Shown here: in pieces, positions 51,374 to 57,684 of the stretch
How the letters are laid out: each line of letters opens with the position of its first letter
How positions within the stretch are numbered: the first letter of the stretch is position 1
From: Pseudodesulfovibrio portus
GTDB lineage: Bacteria; Desulfobacterota; Desulfovibrionia; Desulfovibrionales; Desulfovibrionaceae
Reading direction: 5' to 3'
Length of the DNA stretch: 64,000 nucleotides
NCBI RefSeq assembly: GCF_026000375.1
Contig: NZ_AP026708.1
Location: 2,234,501 to 2,298,500, forward strand
Notes under the pieces: generated by a model
What the model was told of the DNA's origin: nothing
The model's input: the letters and a program-made list of their open reading frames with translations, nothing else
The model's database searches: none
Made by a program: the position numbers and the translations under genes

Positions 51374-52504
51374 CTACGCGGGCCGGACGATGGAGTGGAT
51401 GGTGCGGGTCAGTTCGGCTTCGCCCTTGGCGGCGTAGGTCTCGTACAGGGACATGATGGTCGCCTGGGAGAAGACGTAGTTGCGGAACTGGTTGAAGGGC
51501 TTTTTCCTGAGATCGTTTTCGCTGATCTTGTAGTCGCGGACGGCCACCTTTTCCATGACCGGGATGAGCCACTGGGCCGCGGGCACGGTGAGCACCCAGT
51601 CATGGTCGCCGAGGTGGGTGACGAATCCTTCCTGGCGGCGCGGCATGGGCAGGGTCTTGCCGTCGGCGGCGAGCAGGCCGTGCTTGACCGGGTCCACGCC
51701 CGCGATGACGGAGGCGGCGGTCAGCCAGCCGACCACCTGGGCCTCGTCCTTTTCGGTGCGCGGGTGGTTGTGGGCGCAGGCCTGGGCCACGCAGACCTCG
51801 GCGGGCAGGCCGCGCACGATGGATTCGGCCACGCCCAGCGGGTGGTGTTCGCCGGTGCCGCCGAGCTTCATCTCGCCGCGCGATTCGCCGTGCTCATCCC
51901 ACTGGAAGACCCAGGGCTTGTGCAGGTCGTGCAGCAGCTGGGCGGCGATGACCACGTCGCGGTCGAGCATGTAGTCGTAGACCTGGCGGTAGCCGTCGTA
52001 GAGGGCCAGGGACACGCGCGTGTTGAGATCGGTGTGGGTGGCCAGGCCGCCGGGATAGGAGTGATGGGACTGGTAGCCGCTGCCCGGCGCGGACCGGAAG
52101 GGCTGCGGGGCTTTGGCCGCGTTGCCGACGGGCGGCATGAAGTCCGCTTCCGTGACGTCCTTGAGCAGCCCCTTGGCGGTCAGTTCCCTGTATATGGCCT
52201 TTTTTTCGCCCTTGCCCATGGATCGGGCCAGGGTGGGGGCGGGGTTGTCGAGGATGGCCTCGACCCTGGTCCGGATGGCGGGGTTGCGGATTTCGGCGGC
52301 GGTCAGGCGGATGGAGCGCCAGGCTGCGGATACCGGGGCCGAGGCGTCGGCCATGGCCACGTGGTCCAGTTCCAGACACTCGGCGAGGGTGCGCCGGGCA
52401 GGCGCGGAAAAGGCGGGGGCGGGCATGGACGCGACCACGGCGGTGGCCCCCGCGATGGCCCCGAGCTTCAGGAAGTCGCGGCGTTTCAGTCGTTCAGCAG
52501 GCAT
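51374..52504 (-). CDS. Tat-exported HD-type protein
   Basis: A 376-residue protein; AAGGAGA precedes the ATG. A classical twin-arginine signal (LKRRDFLKLGAIAGATAVVA, cleavage near APAFSA) is followed by a helical domain with a His/Asp pattern typical of HD hydrolases: YPGGLATHTDLN, LLHDLHKPW, GTGEHHPLGVAE and CAHNHPRTEKDE. HD proteins are normally cytoplasmic phosphohydrolases; export as a folded metalloprotein would be unusual. The substrate is unknown. It stands alone, divergent from topA. Confidence 0.85.
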   Translation of the reverse strand: MPAERLKRRDFLKLGAIAGATAVVASMPAPAFSAPARRTLAECLELDHVAMADASAPVSAAWRSIRLTAAEIRNPAIRTRVEAILDNPAPTLARSMGKGEKKAIYRELTAKGLLKDVTEADFMPPVGNAAKAPQPFRSAPGSGYQSHHSYPGGLATHTDLNTRVSLALYDGYRQVYDYMLDRDVVIAAQLLHDLHKPWVFQWDEHGESRGEMKLGGTGEHHPLGVAESIVRGLPAEVCVAQACAHNHPRTEKDEAQVVGWLTAASVIAGVDPVKHGLLAADGKTLPMPRRQEGFVTHLGDHDWVLTVPAAQWLIPVMEKVAVRDYKISENDLRKKPFNQFRNYVFSQATIMSLYETYAAKGEAELTRTIHSIVRPA

Positions 52505-52861
52505 GATTTTCTCCTTGGAAAAGAAATGATTGATACTTTTCCCGGTGGTACGCTATCTGGAGGGACCACGCCTTACGGGGCTGTGACCGAACGTGTCGGA
52601 TTCATGGACATGTGGTGACATGACGGGCAGGGAGAAAACGGGATTTCACCCATTATCAATATATAGAGGGTTGACGTGCCGCCGGAAAAGTGTGCATAGA
52701 GCCCCCTCACACGGCGGGAACGGGTTGCGGAGCGTTCCAAGCCCCAAACACCGCCTATCAACTGACCGGGAAACATCTAGCAGGCTGCTCAAGAGCGCGC
52801 GAGTGCCGAAGTGGAAAAGTGCGATCGTGCGTTTTTCAGGAGCCTGATATGAGAGCCGAAC
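52505..52861. other. Divergent intergenic region with possible topA leader signals
   Basis: There is no gene of normal size. On the plus strand TTGACG at 52671, an 18-base spacer and CATAGA give a weak promoter for topA. A perfect AGGAG at 52838-52842 serves an ATG at 52849 that opens a short out-of-frame reading frame ending at 52905, overlapping the topA start at 52862. It may be a leader peptide or simply a misplaced site. Confidence 0.35.
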
Positions 52862-55279
52862 ATGCCGAAAGATTTAATCATCGTCGAGTCCCCTGCCAAA
52901 GTTAAGACCATCTCCAAGTTCCTGGGAAAGGACTATGTGGTCGACGCTTCGGTGGGCCACGTGCGTGACCTGCCCACCCGCGAACTCGGGGTTGACGAAG
53001 AGCACAACTTCGCCCCGCATTACGAGGTCATCCAGGGCAAGCAGGACGTCGTGAAGAGGCTCCAGTCCGCCGCCAAGAAGGCCGGGACCGTGTACCTGGC
53101 ACCTGACCCGGACCGCGAGGGAGAGGCGATTGCCTGGCATGTGGCCGAGCTGCTCAAGAAATACAACGACAACATCCGGCGCATCCAGTTCAACGAGATC
53201 ACGGCCCGGGCCGTGAAGGAAGCGCTCGAGAACGCGCAGGAACTCAACGAGAACCTGTTCGACTCCCAGCAGGCCCGTCGCATCCTCGACCGGCTGGTGG
53301 GCTACAAGATTTCCCCCATCCTGTGGAAGAACGTGAAGCGCGGCATCTCCGCCGGGCGCGTCCAGTCCGTGGCGCTGAAGATCCTGGTGGAACGGGAAAA
53401 GGAACGCCGCGCCTTCCGGCCCGACGAGTACTGGCCGTTCAAGGTCCTGCTCGCGGGCGAGAACCCGCCGCCGTTCTGGATGGACCTGCACAAGCTCTCG
53501 GGCAAGGCGGTCAAGCCCGGCGTCAATCACGTCTCCACGCAGACCGAGGCCGAATCGCTCGAAAAGGCACTCACCGAGGGCGAGTTCAAGGTGGACTCCG
53601 TGCAGGAGAAGCAGCGCAAGCGTTCGCCCCTGCCGCCGTACATCACCTCCACCCTGCAACAGGACGCCAACCGGCGCATGGGCTTTTCGGCCAAGCGGAC
53701 CATGTCCATCGCCCAGCGGCTCTACGAGGGCGTCGAGCTCGGCGCGCGCGGCACCACGGCGCTGATCACCTACATGCGTACCGACTCCGTGCGTATCGCC
53801 AAGGATGCCCAGGACGCGGCCAAGGAACTGATCCTGGATCGGTTCGGCGCGGACTACTACCCGTCCAAGACGCGGAATTTCAAGACCAAGGGCGGCGCCC
53901 AGGACGCGCACGAGGCCATCCGGCCCGTTGACGTGGCCATCGCGCCCGAGGACGTCAAGCAGTACCTGCCCGCCGAGCAGTACAAGCTGTACCGGCTCAT
54001 CTGGCAGCGGTTCGTGGCCTCGCAGATGGCCGTGGCCACCTTCTGGGACACCACGGTCCTGGTCGCCGCGCCCGACACCATCTGGCGCGCCAAGGGCGAG
54101 CGCATGCTCTTCGCCGGTTTTCTGGCGGCCATGGACAAGGGCAGCAGCGACGACGACACCGAACTGCCCAAGCTCAAGGAAGGCGACGTCCTGGCGCTCA
54201 ACGAGCTGAAAAAGGAACAGAAGTTCACCCAGCCGCCGCCGCGATACTCGGAAGCCTCCCTGGTCAAGACCCTGGAGGAACTGGGCATCGGACGGCCGTC
54301 CACCTATGCGGCCATCATCTCCACCCTGCTGGATCGCGAGTACGCCATCCAGGAGGAGAAGCGGTTCGTGCCCACGGAACTCGGCTTCACCGTTTCCGAC
54401 CAGCTCTCCGAGCACTTCAAGGCGCTCATGGACGTCGGCTTCACTGCGGGCATGGAGTCCGACCTGGACGACGTGGCCGAGGGCAAGAAGAACTGGGAGG
54501 ACCTGCTCAAGTCCTTTGGCGACGATTTTTATCCCACCCTGGAAAAGGCGCGCACCGGCATGGCCCGCACCCAGCAGGTCACGGACATCATGTGCGAGAA
54601 CTGCGGCAAGCCCATGGCGGTCAAGTTCGGCAAGACCGGTGAATTCCTGGGCTGCACGGGTTTCCCGGCCTGCCGCACCATCAAGAATTTTTCCCGCGAC
54701 GAGCAGGGAGAGATCCACGTCACCGAGCGCGAGAAGCCCGAGGATACCGGCGTCAACTGCGAAAAGTGCGGTCGCCCCATGGCCATCAAGCAGTCCCGGC
54801 GCGGCGAGTTCCTGGGCTGCACCGGCTACCCGGACTGCAAGTCCATCGTCAACTTCACCCGCGACGAGGACGGCAAGATCAAGGTCGTGGAATCCGAGAA
54901 ACCCGAGGTGGTCGGCACCTGCCCCGATTGCGGCGGCGAGCTGCTGCTCAAGAAGGCCCGCACCGGCTCCCGGTTCATCGCCTGCTCCAACTACCCGGAC
55001 TGCACCTATGCCGCCCCGTTCTCCACGGGCGTTCCCTGCCCGCGCGAAGGATGCGAAGGCGAGCTGGTGGAAAAGTCCTCGCGCCGGGGCAAGCTGTTCT
55101 ATTCCTGCTCCACCTATCCCAAGTGCGACTACGCGGTCTGGAACTGGCCAATCAACGAGGCCTGCCCCGAGTGCAAGCATCCGGTCCTGACGCGCAAGAC
55201 AACCAAGGACAAGGGCGAGCACATCGCCTGTCCTAAAAAGGGGTGCGGCTATACGCGCCCGGTAGACGAGGACGCGTAG
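52862..55279 (+). CDS. topA: DNA topoisomerase I
   Basis: The 805-residue type IA topoisomerase that relaxes negative supercoils. The Toprim part starts at once (DLIIVESPAKVKTISKFLG, APDPDREGEAIAWH). The catalytic Tyr is Y304 in ITYMRTDSVRIA. The core is followed by five Cys4-type zinc ribbons in the last 230 residues (CENCGKPM, CEKCGRPM, CPDCGGEL, CPREGCEG, CPECKHPV). The ribosome site (GAGAG) is weak; a stronger one 20 bases upstream serves a different frame. Confidence 0.98.
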   Translation: MPKDLIIVESPAKVKTISKFLGKDYVVDASVGHVRDLPTRELGVDEEHNFAPHYEVIQGKQDVVKRLQSAAKKAGTVYLAPDPDREGEAIAWHVAELLKKYNDNIRRIQFNEITARAVKEALENAQELNENLFDSQQARRILDRLVGYKISPILWKNVKRGISAGRVQSVALKILVEREKERRAFRPDEYWPFKVLLAGENPPPFWMDLHKLSGKAVKPGVNHVSTQTEAESLEKALTEGEFKVDSVQEKQRKRSPLPPYITSTLQQDANRRMGFSAKRTMSIAQRLYEGVELGARGTTALITYMRTDSVRIAKDAQDAAKELILDRFGADYYPSKTRNFKTKGGAQDAHEAIRPVDVAIAPEDVKQYLPAEQYKLYRLIWQRFVASQMAVATFWDTTVLVAAPDTIWRAKGERMLFAGFLAAMDKGSSDDDTELPKLKEGDVLALNELKKEQKFTQPPPRYSEASLVKTLEELGIGRPSTYAAIISTLLDREYAIQEEKRFVPTELGFTVSDQLSEHFKALMDVGFTAGMESDLDDVAEGKKNWEDLLKSFGDDFYPTLEKARTGMARTQQVTDIMCENCGKPMAVKFGKTGEFLGCTGFPACRTIKNFSRDEQGEIHVTEREKPEDTGVNCEKCGRPMAIKQSRRGEFLGCTGYPDCKSIVNFTRDEDGKIKVVESEKPEVVGTCPDCGGELLLKKARTGSRFIACSNYPDCTYAAPFSTGVPCPREGCEGELVEKSSRRGKLFYSCSTYPKCDYAVWNWPINEACPECKHPVLTRKTTKDKGEHIACPKKGCGYTRPVDEDA

Positions 55280-55284
55280 GTCGC

Positions 55285-55403
55285 GGCTTGCGATAGCGGG
55301 CCATTTGCACACTTTTCGAGCACCCGGCTGTCCTCGCGTACAGGGAGTACGCTGCGGGAGCCGGCCACTCGAAAAATGCACATCTGACCCACTCTTGCAA
55401 GCC
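55285..55403. repeat. Long palindromic element P1
   Basis: A 119-base imperfect palindrome beginning 5 bases after the topA stop. The outer arms are GGCTTGCGATAGCGGGCC and, inverted, GGCTTGCAAGAGTGGGTC. The inner arms are TGCACACTTTTCGAG and TGTGCATTTTTCGAG (inverted). The tip is CTCGCGTACAGGGAGTACGC. It shares layout with P2 at 56642-56761 while the arms differ in a compensating way. Confidence 0.8.
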
Positions 55404-55738
55404 TGACGGCGTGGCGGGGTGTGCGCAGGGGCGGATGAGCTGGGGGGTGACCCGCTGTCGGATGCCCTTGGCATCCGAATCGCTCACGGTGTTGGTATTG
55501 AAGAGAAAGGGCGCGGCTGGTGGCTGCGCTTTTTTGTTGTGGTCGGCGGGTTTGGCCTTGGCGATGGGCCGGTCTTGCAAGCCTGACGGCGTGGCGGGGT
55601 GTGCGAGGGGCGGATGAGCTGGGGGGGGGTGACTCGCTGTTGGGTGCCCTTGGCACCCAAGTCGCTTACGGTAGTGAAATTTATAGAAAAAAGGGCGCAG
55701 CTGGTGGCTGCGCCCTTTTTGTGGTCGGTGATTCGGTG
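55393..55738. repeat. Tandemly duplicated structured element after topA
   Basis: Copy A (55393-55572) and copy B (55573-55738) are direct repeats starting TCTTGCAAGCCTGACGGCGT. Each has a hairpin (TCGGATGCC/GGCATCCGA at 55458-55478; TTGGGTGCC/GGCACCCAA at 55640-55660) with two compensating base-pair changes, then a terminator-like hairpin around CTGGTGGCTG. In copy B that hairpin (AAAGGGCGCAGC/GCTGCGCCCTTT, about 55689-55717) is perfect with T-runs on both sides, and probably ends the minus-strand cytochrome gene. Confidence 0.8.
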
Positions 55739-56284
55739 TTACTCGGCGGCGGGCTTGACCTTGACGATGGTGGCGCCGGGGCCGTCGGTGGTCAGGGGCA
55801 GGGACTGGGCCGCTGCCACGGATTCGGGATCGGACTGGTTGGGGTGGCACTTGGCGCAGAAGGTACCCATGTTGCCGCCGTCTGCGGTGGGCAGGATCAG
55901 GTACTTGTAGTTGGCGTTGGACGGGTGCGGGTTGTGGCAGCTCACGCAGGAGAACACGCCGTCCTTGAGCAGTTCACGCGGCACCTTGGTGTAGGTGGGC
56001 GTCACCCCGGTGGGGTGGGTGGTGTGCATGTTGACCGGCAGGATGCCCTCTTCCTCGTTGTGGCAGCCCAGGCACAGGGCGTCGATGTTGACGATCTTCA
56101 TGCCCACGCGGGTGCGCGCCGGGTTGTCGGCATACAGCGGCTTCACGCCCACGGCATAGTCGCCCTTGGCGTAGTGGGTGCTGTGACATTCCATACATTC
56201 CATGTCATGGGGCCCGGCGGCAAAGGCGGACGCGGCCAGCATGAGCATGCCCGCCGCGAGGCAGAGCATCAGCAGTCGTTTCAT
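55739..56284 (-). CDS. Periplasmic tetraheme c-type cytochrome
   Basis: A 181-residue exported protein; AGGAGGGAG precedes the ATG and the signal peptide ends near AFAA. Four CxxCH heme motifs are visible: CMECH (30-34), CLGCH (71-75), CVSCH (113-117) and CAKCH (143-147), with extra His residues (HSTH, MHTTHPTG, HNPHPS) able to serve as distal ligands. The spacing resembles the paired-CXXCH/cytochrome c3-like families. It would carry electrons in the periplasm. It is monocistronic, between a terminator and a long divergent region. Confidence 0.93.
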   Translation of the reverse strand: MKRLLMLCLAAGMLMLAASAFAAGPHDMECMECHSTHYAKGDYAVGVKPLYADNPARTRVGMKIVNIDALCLGCHNEEEGILPVNMHTTHPTGVTPTYTKVPRELLKDGVFSCVSCHNPHPSNANYKYLILPTADGGNMGTFCAKCHPNQSDPESVAAAQSLPLTTDGPGATIVKVKPAAE

Positions 56285-56484
56285 TGTACACTCCCTCCTG
56301 AATGTGAAAATGGTTCCCCTACAGCCCGGCCCTGCAATACCCCCGCAGGTCGAACTGTTTCACTCCAATAAGTGTCCCTATATCCCCTTGTAAAAAAAGT
56401 CAAAGAGCTCAGGGGAATTGGCACTCAGTCTCTATCGGACGAAAAACCGGAAAGTTGAGGTTTCTTGACCCAGGTCAATGTTTT

Positions 56485-56595
56485 TCATGGCCGGGCGGCG
56501 TAAAAGGGACTCAAGGATGGGCCGGAACCCCTCCGGAACATCCGTGACGACACACTCTCCATGGCCGGACCGCCATCCCCGGCCATAATCGTCAT
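56485..56595 (-). CDS. Possible 36-residue small protein
   Basis: A very short frame (MTIMAGDGGPAMESVSSRMF to PFYAARP) with an unusually strong site GGAGGAGG six bases before the ATG. A stable hairpin (GAAGGCCG/CGGCCTTC, about 56613-56638) lies just upstream of that site. Another frame over the same bases ends at 56432 and also looks plausible. It is the only coding candidate in the 610 bases between the cytochrome and rsmG. Weakly supported. Confidence 0.22.
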   Translation of the reverse strand: MTIMAGDGGPAMESVSSRMFRRGSGPSLSPFYAARP

Positions 56596-56641
56596 CACAC
56601 ACCTCCTCCTCAAGAAGGCCGTCCGCGTGGGCGGCCTTCCT

Positions 56642-56761
56642 GGTTGGCGATAGCGGGCCGATTGCGGCGTTGCTGCGCAACGGGCAAATCCTCGCGTATT
56701 GGGGATACGCTTCGGCCTAGCCCGTTGCTTGCGCCTTGCACTCGACCCACTCTCGCCAACC
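56642..56761. repeat. Long palindromic element P2
   Basis: A 120-base imperfect palindrome with outer arms GGTTGGCGATAGCGGGCC and, inverted, GGTTGGCGAGAGTGGGTC; inner arms GCGCAACGGGCA and, inverted, AAGCAACGGGCT; tip CTCGCGTATTGGGGATACGC. It has the same plan as P1 with both arms altered together. Confidence 0.8.
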
Positions 56762-56894
56762 GGGAAATGACCGGTCCGATAAACACTCACCCTCGCCAAA
56801 GGGGCGTGGGGGTATGCTGAGGCGGTTGTTTTGGATGCGGAAATCAGGATGGGATTGGCTGGATTGTTTTCGGGAAAAAACGTATTTGCACCCC

Positions 56895-57572
56895 ATGGCC
56901 CACACCTCTCCGACACCCGAAGCCGTGACCAAGGCCGCCCGCGCCCTGGGCCGTCCCGTGGACGACCGCCAGGCCGGGTTGCTGGCCGTCTACCTGGACC
57001 AGCTCATCAAGTGGAACAAGAAGATGAACCTGGTGGGCAAGTCCGACTGGCGCACCGTGTTCGATACCCTGGTCGTGGACTCCCTGTTCCTGGCCGACTT
57101 CCTGGCCAATCTGAAGCTTCCCGGCAAGCCGCTGTGCCTGGACTTAGGGGCCGGGGCCGGACTGCCCGGCATCCCCCTGCGCACCCTCTGGCCCGACGGC
57201 GAGTACTGGCTGGTGGAGGTGCGCGAAAAACGGGCCCTGTTCATGAAAAGCGCCCTCGGCAGACTCAAGCTGCCCGCCACCAACGTGTTCCACGGCAAGG
57301 CCGAGGACGCCCTGGCCCGTCTTGCCGGGGCCGGTCACCACGCCACCGCCGACCTCATCCTCAGCCGGGCCTTCATGCCCTGGCCCAGGCTCCTCGATTT
57401 CATCCACCCCATGCTCCGCAACGAGCCGGGACGCGGCGGTGTCGCCGTCATTCTCTCCAACGACCCGCCGCCCGCCGAAGCCGACATCCCCGAAGGGTGG
57501 CTGCTCGGCGACGTGGCTGGCTATCCGGCTGCCGGGGCAGAGCGGTATTTCTGGTCGCTGAAGGTACGGTAA
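56895..57572 (+). CDS. rsmG: 16S rRNA (guanine-527 N7) methyltransferase
   Basis: A 225-residue RsmG/GidB enzyme acting on 16S rRNA in the 30S subunit. Visible are the N-terminal helix before LIKWNKKMNLVGKSD, the SAM site CLDLGAGAGLPGIPL, and VEVREKRALFMKSA, and ILSRAFMPW. I start at MAHTSPTPEA (56895) because it gives family length, though it has no ribosome site; the longer in-frame extension to 56736 overlaps repeat P2 and is unlikely to be translated. Confidence 0.92.
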   Translation: MAHTSPTPEAVTKAARALGRPVDDRQAGLLAVYLDQLIKWNKKMNLVGKSDWRTVFDTLVVDSLFLADFLANLKLPGKPLCLDLGAGAGLPGIPLRTLWPDGEYWLVEVREKRALFMKSALGRLKLPATNVFHGKAEDALARLAGAGHHATADLILSRAFMPWPRLLDFIHPMLRNEPGRGGVAVILSNDPPPAEADIPEGWLLGDVAGYPAAGAERYFWSLKVR

Positions 57573-57684
57573 GGCTGGCCTCCGGGCGTGTTTTTGCGAA
57601 AGATATTTCCTTGTCGGCGGTGGAGTAGTTCAGACCTGTTGTGCTAGGGTTTGCGGGAAACGTATCCGCAAAACGGAGCATGGC

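Noticed and set aside
52874-55474. Long minus-strand frame antisense to topA
   Set aside because: Composition typical of a GC-rich shadow (Gly, Leu, Val, His); topA on the plus strand is complete and certain.
55233-55850. Minus-strand frame across the tandem repeats after topA
   Set aside because: The repeated peptides simply mirror the duplicated DNA; the hairpins and terminators with compensating changes explain the region better than coding.
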